Below are positions 7,759 through 15,374 of a stretch of 64,000 nt of DNA, one piece after another (within the stretch, counting starts at the first letter, position 1; every line of letters starts with the position of its first letter). Source of the DNA: Phycisphaeraceae bacterium (GTDB lineage Bacteria > Planctomycetota > Phycisphaerae > Phycisphaerales > Phycisphaeraceae). The notes under the pieces are model-generated. The model saw only the letters and a program-made list of their open reading frames with translations, was not told where the DNA came from and ran no database searches. The stretch covers positions 62,001 to 126,000 of the forward strand of contig JAVKCD010000019.1 in assembly GCA_040222855.1 (NCBI GenBank), written 5' to 3'. The translations under genes and the position numbers were made by a program.

Positions 7759-10027
7759 TGGTCGTCGGCTGCTGTTTATTCAGGTGATGCTGGCGGTGTT
7801 TGCGTTGTGTCTGGCGTTGAGCAATCCGTTGCTGCTGGCGATCGCGGGTTCGGTGGCGGTGGTGGGTTGGTTGTTGTTTGAGCGTGCTCAGCAGCGTCGG
7901 CTGCCGGGGTGGGTGGTGAGTACGGGTGGCGTGTGTGCGTTTGGGATGTTGGTGGTGGAGAACATGGTGCTGGGGCATCGGATGGTGCTGGCGATGGCGC
8001 ATTTCACGCTTGTGTTGCAGGCGTTGCTGCTGTTTGGCCACAAGCGTCCGAGGGACATCATTGCGATGCTGGTGATCAGTCTGGTGCAGATGATCATTGC
8101 GTGCGTGGTGAGTGTGTCGATGGTGTTCGGTGTGTTGATGCTGGGGTATTGTTTTTTGCTGACGTGGACGCTGAGCCGTTTGCAGCTGGAGACGGCGTAT
8201 GTTGGTCTGGCGTCGTCGCCTAAGGTCACGCGTCGGGGGGGTGTTCCGATGCGGCGGACGCCTGTGGGTTTGCGGGTGACGCGGGCGGTAATTGGTGTGT
8301 TGTGTCTGCTGGTGGGTTTGCTGTGTTTTCTGCTGGTTCCGAGGTCGGACAGCGGGGCGTTTGTGGATGAGCTTGGTGGTGTGATGCTGGAGCAGGCGAC
8401 GGGTTACAGCGAGCGGGTTGATGTGCGGACGTCGCCTAGTCTGGAGGGGAGTGATGAGGCGGTGCTGCGGCTACGGGTGATGGCTCACGGTGAGCCGTTT
8501 CGTGGGACGGGTCAGGTGTATCTGCTGCGTGGGATGGTGTTTGATCAGTATGACGTGGCTTCGGGTCAGTGGATGCGTGGGGTGGAAGCGCAGGCGCGTT
8601 ACCAGCATGTTCCGCTGGAGATGGGTTCGGTGCGGTTTGTATCGGTGGAGGAGCCGCTGAGTCTGTTGGAGGGTGAGGTGACGATTCGTCGACGGAATCA
8701 TGAGGCGTTGTTTTCGGTGCTGCCGGTCGTGTCGTTTACGAGTGCGAATGTTGAGCGGCTGGAGTTCAACCCGTTGGATCAGGTGTTGCGGACGAGTGGT
8801 GCGGGGACGCCTGGGGGCGCGTTGGGCTACACGGTGCGTTGGCCGCTGTTTCATCAGATGGAGATCCCCGGGGTTTATTTTGATGCGATGGAGAATCGTG
8901 ATGGTTTGGGGATGACGCGGTCGCTGATGTCGGATCGTCATGTGGATCGGTATGCGCGGGGGTGGCTGGTGGATGAGGAGGAGATCCGTGACTACACGAT
9001 GGCGATTCTTGAGCGTGCGGGGCTTGAGCGTGATCCTGAGTTGGCGTTTACGGTGGAAGATTGGAAGGTTGCGACCAGGCTGGCGCAGGAGCTTCGGGAT
9101 CACTATCGGTATCGTCGGTTTAATCCTCGGCCGCGAGGCGGCGTGGACCCGGTGACGGCGTTTTTGCTGGATCATCGGACGGGTCATTGCGAGTTGTTTG
9201 CGAGTGGGTTGGCGGCGATGTGTCGTTCGGTGGGGATTCCGGCGCGGCTGATCGTGGGTTATCGGGTGAGCGAGTACAACGAGGCGGGGTCGTATTACGT
9301 TGCGAGGCAGAAGCATGCGCACGCGTGGGTTGAGGTGGCGACGGATGCGGATGGTGGTTGGCGATCGCTGGACGGGACGCCTCATTCGTCGATCGAGGTG
9401 TTGCACGCGACGGAGGACACGCTGGCGCATCGGCTGCGGTCGTGGTATGAGCGTCTTGAGTTTTCGTGGATCGCGTTGATCGTGGCGTATGACGATCATG
9501 CGCGGAATCTGCTGGTAGCCTGGGCGCAGAATGTTCCGATGGCTGCGGAGGATATCGCGGGTGTGCTGCGTCGGGTGTGGGGTCGGACGGCGTTGTGGTT
9601 TTCGGCGATGACGGGTTCGTCGCTGGCGTTGTGGGGTGGGTTGGCGGCGACGGGGTTGGGGGCGTTGCTGGCGGGGGTGGCGGTGTTGCTGGCGCGGCAT
9701 AAGCGGGACCTGGAGCGGCTGGGCGTTGAGTTGGAGGGCTGGTCTGAGGGGTGGTCGTGGGTTCGGCGGATGGATTTTTATCTGCGGATGATCCGGCTGC
9801 TGGAGCGTCATGGTTATGTGCGACCGTCGTGGCAGACGCCTCAGGCGTTTGCGGAGGAGCTGATGGAGGCGAACCCGATGCGGTTTGGGCCGGTGGTGTT
9901 ATTGACGGCGTTGTTCTATCGGGCGCGTTTTGGTGGTGAGCAGCCGGATGAGGGGGAGATGGTGTTGGCGAGGGCTCATCTCGAGGCGCTTCGGCATGGG
10001 CTGGCGACGGGGGCGTCGCGGCTGTGA
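7748..10027 (+). CDS. Membrane transglutaminase-like protease (TgpA family)
   Basis: A 759-residue protein: several membrane helices in the first 210 residues (DUF3488-like), an extracytoplasmic transglutaminase core, another membrane helix near residues 615-645, and a C-terminal DUF4129-like tail. The cysteine-protease triad is visible: Cys481 in HRTGHCELFASG, His525 in KHAHAWVEV and Asp542 in RSLDGTPH. Related TgpA proteins are essential periplasmic enzymes in Pseudomonas, but the substrate is not known. The ATG at 7748 overlaps the end of the DUF58 gene, and the pair is a common conserved unit. Confidence 0.9.
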   Translation: MLPNGRRLLFIQVMLAVFALCLALSNPLLLAIAGSVAVVGWLLFERAQQRRLPGWVVSTGGVCAFGMLVVENMVLGHRMVLAMAHFTLVLQALLLFGHKRPRDIIAMLVISLVQMIIACVVSVSMVFGVLMLGYCFLLTWTLSRLQLETAYVGLASSPKVTRRGGVPMRRTPVGLRVTRAVIGVLCLLVGLLCFLLVPRSDSGAFVDELGGVMLEQATGYSERVDVRTSPSLEGSDEAVLRLRVMAHGEPFRGTGQVYLLRGMVFDQYDVASGQWMRGVEAQARYQHVPLEMGSVRFVSVEEPLSLLEGEVTIRRRNHEALFSVLPVVSFTSANVERLEFNPLDQVLRTSGAGTPGGALGYTVRWPLFHQMEIPGVYFDAMENRDGLGMTRSLMSDRHVDRYARGWLVDEEEIRDYTMAILERAGLERDPELAFTVEDWKVATRLAQELRDHYRYRRFNPRPRGGVDPVTAFLLDHRTGHCELFASGLAAMCRSVGIPARLIVGYRVSEYNEAGSYYVARQKHAHAWVEVATDADGGWRSLDGTPHSSIEVLHATEDTLAHRLRSWYERLEFSWIALIVAYDDHARNLLVAWAQNVPMAAEDIAGVLRRVWGRTALWFSAMTGSSLALWGGLAATGLGALLAGVAVLLARHKRDLERLGVELEGWSEGWSWVRRMDFYLRMIRLLERHGYVRPSWQTPQAFAEELMEANPMRFGPVVLLTALFYRARFGGEQPDEGEMVLARAHLEALRHGLATGASRL

Positions 10028-10107
10028 GGGTGGAGGAGCGAGCGAAGAGGTGGGAGGGGTTGTGCTAGGCTGGAGGGGATGGTCCCAGAGTTGATTGAGG
10101 TTGTTTG

Positions 10108-10878
10108 ATGCAGAGCGTGCCTGGTGCTGAACCTGAGTTGTCGATCGTCGTTCCCGCGTTGGACGAGGAGGGGAACGTGGGTCCGTTGGTGGATGAGATT
10201 GATCGGTGTGTTCGGGGTGTGGGGATCGAGGTTGAGTTGATCGTGGTGGATGATGGGTCGCGGGATGGGACGCTGGGGGTGCTGAAGGCGAAGCAGTCGG
10301 CGTATGGGTGGTTGCGGGTGTTGCATCGAGATGAGCCGGGGGGTCAGTCGGCGGCGATGGCGGCGGGGATTGCGGCGGCGCGGGGTGCGTGGGTGGCGAC
10401 GCTGGATGCTGATCTGCAGAATGATCCGGGTGATCTGCCGGAGATGCTGGCGATCGCGAAGCGGGATGGCGTGGACCTGGTGCAGGGGGATCGGTCGGCG
10501 AATCGCCGGGATCATGCGATCCGGCGGTGGGCGAGTGCGGTTGGTCGGTTTGCGCGGGGGGCGATCGTGGGCGATCGGACGCGGGACACGGGTTGTTCGG
10601 CGCGGGTGATGCGAGCGGGGTATGCGAAGCGGCTGCCGTTGCAGTTCAAGGGGATGCATCGGTTCATCCCGGCGACGGTGCGGATTCTTGGTGGTTCGAT
10701 CGCGGAGATGCGGGTTTCGCATCGGGAGCGGCACTCGGGGTCGACGAAGTACGGGCTGGGGCTGGTGAATCGTGGGGTGGCGGGGTTTATTGATTGTCTG
10801 GCGGTGCGTTGGATGAGCAAGCGGGTGCGGGATGTCTCGGTGGAGGAGGTCGGGACGGGCGGGGAGGGTGTGACTTGA
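10108..10878 (+). CDS. Family 2 glycosyltransferase (dolichol/undecaprenyl-phosphate sugar transferase-like)
   Basis: Predicted GT-A fold transferase that moves a sugar from a nucleotide donor to a polyprenyl phosphate. LSIVVPALDEEGNV, the donor-binding VVDDGSRDGT and the metal-binding DADLQNDPGDLPEM motif are all present, with DTGCSARVMR and HSGSTKYGLG further on as in DPM1/ArnC-like enzymes. It is 256 residues long and has no C-terminal membrane helices. An in-frame TTG lies three bases upstream; ATG at 10108 is used. Its stop overlaps the next gene (TGATG), a lipid-A-disaccharide synthase N-domain protein; these two are often neighbours and may act in lipid or envelope glycan modification. 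Confidence 0.88.
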   Translation: MQSVPGAEPELSIVVPALDEEGNVGPLVDEIDRCVRGVGIEVELIVVDDGSRDGTLGVLKAKQSAYGWLRVLHRDEPGGQSAAMAAGIAAARGAWVATLDADLQNDPGDLPEMLAIAKRDGVDLVQGDRSANRRDHAIRRWASAVGRFARGAIVGDRTRDTGCSARVMRAGYAKRLPLQFKGMHRFIPATVRILGGSIAEMRVSHRERHSGSTKYGLGLVNRGVAGFIDCLAVRWMSKRVRDVSVEEVGTGGEGVT

Positions 10879-11474
10879 TGGGCGGATCACGTCACGGCCG
10901 TCGGTGGTGGCTCATGGTGTGGGCTGCGGTGGTGCTGGGGGGTCTAGTGCTGCTGGTGGCGAGCAAGCAGGGGATGCGGCTCGGGGGCGCGGGGTTTGAG
11001 TTGTCGGATCGTCTGGCGAGCGTGGTGATCGAGGCGACCGAGGATGGTCCGATGGTGCGGTTGGGGGAGGAGAGGTTGTTGTCGCCTCAGGAGTTTGTGG
11101 CGGAGGTGGAGCGGGCGCAGGCGAAGAACGCGGATCGTGGGTTGGTGTATGCGCTGCTGGACATCACGTCGTGGACGGGGATGTTGTGGGTGGGGTTTGG
11201 GTTCCTGGCGCAGGCGGTGTTCATGGGGCGGATGCTGATTCAGTGGATTTTGTCGGAGCGGGCGAAGCGGTCGGTGGTGCCGGAGGCGTTCTGGTGGTTG
11301 AGTCTGATCGGGTCGTCGATGTTGCTGATCTACTTCACGTGGCGGATCGAGCCGGTGGGGTTTGTGGGTCAGTTGTTTGGGTGGGTGGTGTATGTGCGGA
11401 ATCTGTGGATGATCAGGAAGGAGGACCGGGTGGCTAGTGCGGGTGCGGAGAAGTCGGAGGCGGGTGATGGGTGA
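10878..11474 (+). CDS. Lipid-A-disaccharide synthase N-terminal domain (LAB_N) membrane protein
   Basis: A 198-residue membrane protein carrying only the LAB_N domain, without the LpxB glycosyltransferase that gave the domain its name. One helix lies at about residues 10-28. A cluster of helices in the C-terminal half contains the family pattern GFLAQAVFMGRMLIQWILSE, SVVPEAFWWLSLIGSSMLL and GQLFGWVVYVRNLWMI. Stand-alone LAB_N proteins often accompany a GT2 transferase, as here, and may flip or export a lipid-linked sugar; that role is inferred. The gene overlaps the transferase stop by one base and ThiE by 8 bases. Confidence 0.85.
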   Translation: MGGSRHGRRWWLMVWAAVVLGGLVLLVASKQGMRLGGAGFELSDRLASVVIEATEDGPMVRLGEERLLSPQEFVAEVERAQAKNADRGLVYALLDITSWTGMLWVGFGFLAQAVFMGRMLIQWILSERAKRSVVPEAFWWLSLIGSSMLLIYFTWRIEPVGFVGQLFGWVVYVRNLWMIRKEDRVASAGAEKSEAGDG

Positions 11475-12510
11475 TGTGTTGCGGGCGATTGATGCGAATG
11501 CGAATCGAGCGAGTGAGGGGCTGCGGACGCTGGAGGATGTGGCGCGGTTTGTGTTGAATCGTGAGGATTTGTCGCGAGAGGCGAAGGGGCTGCGGCATGA
11601 GCTGCGGGGGTTGTTGGCGGGCGTAGAGGGGTTGGCGTGGCATCGGGATACGACGGGGGATGTGGGGACGGGGATTAGGACGGTGCGCGAGGGGCAACGG
11701 GAGGACGTGGCGGGGATCGCGGAGGCGGCGGGGTATCGGGTGGCGGAGGCGCTGCGGGTGATCGAGGAGTTCGGGAAGCTGGTTGGCGAGCGTGAGGGGT
11801 GTGAGGAGCTGGCGGGGGGTGCGGAGGGGCTGCGGTATCGGGTGTATGAGTTGCAGCGAAAGGTGGTGGTGGCGTTGGGGTCGGGGCGGGGATGTCAGTG
11901 GGGGGTGTGTTTGTTGTTGACGGAGTCGGCGTGTCTGCGGCCATGGCGCGAGGTGCTGGGTGAGGCGGTGGCGGCGGGGGTGGACTGTGTACAGGTGCGG
12001 GAGAAGGGGATGAACGATCGGGCGCTCTTGGAGCGGGTGCGCGAGGTGGTTGGGGTGGCGCGGCCTGCTGGGGCGGCGGTGGTGGTGAACGATCGGGCGG
12101 ATGTGGCGTTGGCGGCGGGGGCGGATGGGGTGCATCTGGGTCAGGGGGACCTTTCGGTGGGCGATGTGCGGCGGATGGCGGGTCGGCGGCTGGTGGTGGG
12201 GGTCAGCACATCGCGGGTGGAGGAGGCGCGGGAGGCGGAGGATGAGGGGGCGGATTACGTTGGGTTGGGGCCGATGTTCGTGTCGATGACCAAGGCTAAG
12301 CCGGTGGTGGCGGGGCCGGGGTATCTGCGGGCTTATCTTGAGGCCGGGCGGCTGCCTCATCTGGCGATTGGTGGGATCACAGCGGGGAATGTCGGGGAAC
12401 TGGTTGCAGCTGGAGCGCTGGGGGTGGCGGTGTGTGCGGCGATTGCGGGGGCGGATGAGCCCGGGGCGGCGGCTCGGGGGCTGGTGGAGGCGTTTCGAGG
12501 GGCGAGCTGA
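11467..12510 (+). CDS. thiE: Thiamine phosphate synthase with ThiD2-like N-terminal domain
   Basis: Joins hydroxymethylpyrimidine diphosphate and thiazole phosphate to make thiamine phosphate. Residues 1-140 form an alpha-helical domain (LRAIDANANRASEGLRTLEDVARF) resembling the ThiD2 domain fused to ThiE in planctomycetes and cyanobacteria. Residues 145-347 are the TIM-barrel ThiE: VQVREKGM, VNDRADVALAAGADGVHLGQGDL, GVSTSRVEEA, GADYVGLGPMFVSMTK and LAIGGIT are the usual substrate- and metal-binding segments. The ATG at 11467 lies inside the end of the LAB_N gene, giving translational coupling. The other thiazole genes in the window (thiS, thiG) are 9 kb away, so thiamine genes are dispersed. 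No TPP riboswitch is seen. Confidence 0.9.
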   Translation: MGDVLRAIDANANRASEGLRTLEDVARFVLNREDLSREAKGLRHELRGLLAGVEGLAWHRDTTGDVGTGIRTVREGQREDVAGIAEAAGYRVAEALRVIEEFGKLVGEREGCEELAGGAEGLRYRVYELQRKVVVALGSGRGCQWGVCLLLTESACLRPWREVLGEAVAAGVDCVQVREKGMNDRALLERVREVVGVARPAGAAVVVNDRADVALAAGADGVHLGQGDLSVGDVRRMAGRRLVVGVSTSRVEEAREAEDEGADYVGLGPMFVSMTKAKPVVAGPGYLRAYLEAGRLPHLAIGGITAGNVGELVAAGALGVAVCAAIAGADEPGAAARGLVEAFRGAS

Positions 12511-12520
12511 TGACGTGGGG

Positions 12521-12556
12521 GTGACGGACGGGGTTTTTGAGAATAGAATCTCAGTT
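12521..12556 (+). promoter_or_regulatory. Promoter with Zur/Fur-like operator for the zinc transporter operon
   Basis: GTGACG (12521-12526) and TAGAAT (12544-12549) are spaced 17 bases apart and resemble a sigma-70 promoter. Overlapping the -10 is the inverted repeat TGAGA-N6-TCTCA (12539-12554), of the TGAGAAT...ATTCTCA style seen in Fur-family (Fur, Zur) operators. Transcription from this -10 would start at or next to the ATG at 12557, and no ribosome-binding site precedes that ATG, so the mRNA is probably leaderless. Zinc control by Zur is inferred from the downstream genes. Confidence 0.55.
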
Positions 12557-13507
12557 ATGAGACGAGGCCTGATATTGGTTGCGCTGGTCATGGCGGGGGT
12601 TGTGGGGTTAGGGGCAGTGGGCTGCGCCCCTGAGGCTGAGGAGCGGGAGGTATCGGTGCGGGTGGCGACGAGTTTGCCGCCTCATGGGTGGCTGATTGAG
12701 TGTGTCGGGGGTGATCGGGTGGGTGTGGTGGTGACGCTGCCGGGGGCGGCGAGTCATGCGACGTATACGCCTACGGACCGGCAGGTGTCGGGTGTGCTGC
12801 GGTGCGGGGTTTATTTCCGGGCAGGGGTGCCGTTTGAGCGTGGGGGGTGGTTTTCGGCGATCGAGGGGAGCGGGTCGGTGGCGGTGGTGGATTTGCGGGA
12901 AGGGATTGCGCTGCGGAGGATGGAGGCGCATCGGCATCACGATGAGGAGGGGCATGATCACGCGCACGATCATGGTCACGGTCACGGTCACGGCCATGGG
13001 GATGGGGCTGAGGGGTATGAGGACCCGCACACGTGGTTGAGTCCGGCGAATCTGATCGCGCAGGCCGGGGTGGTGCGGAAGGTGCTGACGCGGGTGGACC
13101 CGGCGGGGGCGGAGGTTTACGCGGCGAATCATGGGGCGTTGGTGACGGCGTTGGGGGCATTGGATCGGGAGTTGATGCTGACGCTGACGCCTGTGCGGGG
13201 CCGGGCGTTTTTTGTGTTTCATCCGTCGTGGGGTTACTTCGCGGAGCGGTATGGGCTGCGGCAGGTGGCGATTGAGACGGAGGGGAAGGACCCGACGGAT
13301 CGGGAGTTGACGGCGTTGCAGAACCGGGCGCGGGCGGAGGGGATCGGGGTGGTGTTTGTGCAGCCGCAGATCGCGGGTCGGGGAGCGGCGGCGGTCGCGG
13401 GAGCGATCGGGGCTCGGGTGGCGGTGATCGACCCGATGCGGGCGGACGTGGTGGCGAATCTGCGTGAGGTGGCGGCGGCGTTGTTGTCCTCTGGTCAGCA
13501 GGAGTAG
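12557..13507 (+). CDS. znuA: Zinc-type ABC transporter substrate-binding lipoprotein (ZnuA-like)
   Basis: Periplasmic metal-capture protein of a high-affinity zinc (possibly manganese) ABC importer, 316 residues. A lipoprotein signal ends at Cys23 (GAVGC). A histidine-rich loop at about residues 125-148, with alternating His-Gly and His-Asp, is the hallmark of zinc-specific members. Expected metal ligands are His67 (SHATY), His158 (DPHTW), the histidine of FHPSWGYFAERYG and the aspartate of VAVIDPM near the end. The start has no Shine-Dalgarno sequence and lies at the predicted transcription start. ATPase and permease genes follow in order. Confidence 0.92.
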   Translation: MRRGLILVALVMAGVVGLGAVGCAPEAEEREVSVRVATSLPPHGWLIECVGGDRVGVVVTLPGAASHATYTPTDRQVSGVLRCGVYFRAGVPFERGGWFSAIEGSGSVAVVDLREGIALRRMEAHRHHDEEGHDHAHDHGHGHGHGHGDGAEGYEDPHTWLSPANLIAQAGVVRKVLTRVDPAGAEVYAANHGALVTALGALDRELMLTLTPVRGRAFFVFHPSWGYFAERYGLRQVAIETEGKDPTDRELTALQNRARAEGIGVVFVQPQIAGRGAAAVAGAIGARVAVIDPMRADVVANLREVAAALLSSGQQE

Positions 13508-13516
13508 GGGCACGAG

Positions 13517-14368
13517 ATGGTGGCAGCGGATGATGTGGTGATTGAGGTTGCGGGGGTGACGTTTCGGTACCCGGGTTCGGTGCTGGAGCGGGCGGTGCTG
13601 GATGAGGTGAGTCTGGAGGTGAGGCGGGATGATTTTCTGGGGATCATCGGGCCGAACGGGGGAGGGAAGACGACGCTGTTGAAGCTGATGCTGGGGCAAC
13701 TGCGGGCGGAGGTGGGGACGGTGCGGGTGTTCGGGCAGGCGGCGGAGTGGGGACGGTCGCGGATCGGTTATGTCCCGCAGCAGGCGACGATCGATGCGGC
13801 GGCGCCGGCGTCGGTGCTGGACATTGTGTTGATGGGTCGGTTGGGGGCGTCACGGTGGGGGCTGTGGTACTCGAAGCGGGATCGGGATGCGGCGATGGAC
13901 TGCCTGGGGATGACGGGGTGCGCGGAGCTGGCGAGTCGGGCGATCCGGTCGTTGTCGGGCGGACAGCGACAGCGGGTGCTGATTGCGCGGGCGCTGGCGG
14001 CAGACGCTGAGGTGCTGCTGTTGGATGAGCCGACGACGGGCGTGGACCCGCACGCGCAGCGGGGGCTCACCGAGCTGCTGCACCGGCTGCACGAGCGGAT
14101 GCCGATTGTCATGGTGAGTCACGACATCTCGTTTGTGACCAGCGAACTCAACCGCGTGGCGTGCCTGAACTCGAAGCTCTCGGTGCACCCGATGAGCGAG
14201 CTGTCCTATGACCAGATCGAACGGACCTACGCGGGGCCGGTCCGCATCCTCCACCACCACGAAGACGACTGCCCCATCCACCCCCCCACCCTCCCGCATG
14301 GGTCGATAGGTTCCGCAGAGAGTTCTGGTGGCGGAGAAGGCGTGCCTTCGCATGGGGGGGGTGGGTGA
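13517..14368 (+). CDS. znuC: Zinc ABC transporter ATP-binding protein (ZnuC-like)
   Basis: ATPase that powers the metal importer, 283 residues. Walker A (GPNGGGKTT, near residue 51), signature LSGGQRQRVLIARAL, Walker B (VLLLDEPTTGVDP) and the switch histidine (MVSHD) are all present. The C-terminus carries a His-rich stretch (ILHHHEDDCPIHPP) and a low-complexity glycine tail. That tail is encoded partly by a run of eight G residues at 14354-14361, a possible slippage site right before the permease. The stop overlaps the permease start (TGATG). Confidence 0.92.
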   Translation: MVAADDVVIEVAGVTFRYPGSVLERAVLDEVSLEVRRDDFLGIIGPNGGGKTTLLKLMLGQLRAEVGTVRVFGQAAEWGRSRIGYVPQQATIDAAAPASVLDIVLMGRLGASRWGLWYSKRDRDAAMDCLGMTGCAELASRAIRSLSGGQRQRVLIARALAADAEVLLLDEPTTGVDPHAQRGLTELLHRLHERMPIVMVSHDISFVTSELNRVACLNSKLSVHPMSELSYDQIERTYAGPVRILHHHEDDCPIHPPTLPHGSIGSAESSGGGEGVPSHGGGG

Positions 14369-15225
14369 TGATGTTTTTCAGGGACATGGCGGACAACCCG
14401 TTTTTGGTGACGGGTTTGCTGGCTGGGGCGTTGGCGTCGGTGGCGACGGGGGTGATCGGTCCGTTTGTGATCACGCGACGGATCGTGTTTCTGTCGGGTG
14501 CGATTGCACACATGGCGCTGGGGGGAATTGGCGGGGCGATTTTTCTCCGGCACTTTTATCCGGGGGTGTTTGGCTGGATGAGTCCGCTGGAGGGTGCGGT
14601 GGTGGTGGCGTTGGGGTCGGCGGTGCTGTTGGGGGTGGTGCACGATCGGGTGGCGGAGCGGATGGACACGCTGATCGGTGCGATGTGGGCGGTGGGGATG
14701 GCGGTGGGGCTGATGCTGATCAAGTTTACGCCTGGCTATCACACGGAGCTGATGAGTTATCTGTTTGGGAACATCGTGTATGTGTCGTGGTCGGATGTGT
14801 GGTTGCTGGCGGGGCTGGACGCGGTGATTCTTGGGGTGACGGCGGTGTATTACAAGCAGTTGGTGGGGGTCTGTGTGGACGCGCAGCAGGCGGAGCTTCG
14901 GGGGGTGAACGTGATGCGTGTGCAGATTGTGTTGCTGTGTCTGGTAGCGTTGACAGTGATCACGCTGATTCAAGTGGTGGGGTTGATTCTGGTGCTGGCA
15001 TTATTGACGTTACCGGCGGCGACGGCGGCGCATCGGTTATCGCGGCTGGCGACGATCATCCCGGTGTCGGTGTTGATCGGGCTGGTGGTGACGACGACGC
15101 CTCGGGTCCTGGTTTATGAGATCGAGGTGATGGGGTCGTCGATCAGCCCGGAGCCTGCGATCGTGCTGGCGGCGGCGGGGTTGTATCTGGTGTCGGTGGC
15201 CAGTCGTCGGTTGGCTGGGAGATAG
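14368..15225 (+). CDS. znuB: Zinc ABC transporter permease (ZnuB-like)
   Basis: Membrane channel subunit of the ABC-3 family, 285 residues with about eight hydrophobic helices. GALASVATGVIGPFVITRRIVFLSGAIAHMALGGIG near the N-terminus is the family pattern, and QAELRGVNV near residue 175 is the cytoplasmic coupling helix region. Other in-frame starts lie three bases either side; the ATG overlapping the ATPase stop is used. It ends the operon and faces a convergent foldase gene across about 150 bases. Confidence 0.92.
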   Translation: MMFFRDMADNPFLVTGLLAGALASVATGVIGPFVITRRIVFLSGAIAHMALGGIGGAIFLRHFYPGVFGWMSPLEGAVVVALGSAVLLGVVHDRVAERMDTLIGAMWAVGMAVGLMLIKFTPGYHTELMSYLFGNIVYVSWSDVWLLAGLDAVILGVTAVYYKQLVGVCVDAQQAELRGVNVMRVQIVLLCLVALTVITLIQVVGLILVLALLTLPAATAAHRLSRLATIIPVSVLIGLVVTTTPRVLVYEIEVMGSSISPEPAIVLAAAGLYLVSVASRRLAGR

Positions 15226-15288
15226 TGAGTGGTGAGCAGAGCGGCGCGACTGCGACGCTCTGGATGTGGATGGGTCTGTTGAGTTTGT

Positions 15289-15330
15289 GAGGGGATGGGC
15301 CCGTGAGGCTTGCGCCTCAGGCTCGTGTCA
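15289..15330 (+). repeat. Dispersed 42-base hairpin repeat, copy 2
   Basis: Second copy of the element at 2005-2046, with about four differences. The core GAGGC-TTGC-GCCTC hairpin is intact and one of its changes lies in the loop. It lies between two convergent genes, where it could also act as a weak bidirectional terminator, although there is no T-tract. Confidence 0.6.
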
Positions 15331-15374
15331 GACCTGGATTGCTGTGTGGGACTCGCACGCACCTGAACCCGTAA

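Noticed and set aside
8471-9811. Long minus-strand open frame (446 codons) antisense to the transglutaminase gene
   Set aside because: Arg/His/Pro-rich product with no domain, a typical shadow of a G-rich gene; the + strand has the full catalytic triad.
11434-13699. Minus-strand open frames antisense to thiE and znuA
   Set aside because: Low-complexity Arg/Pro/His products; the + strand genes carry all expected motifs and overlap in operon fashion.
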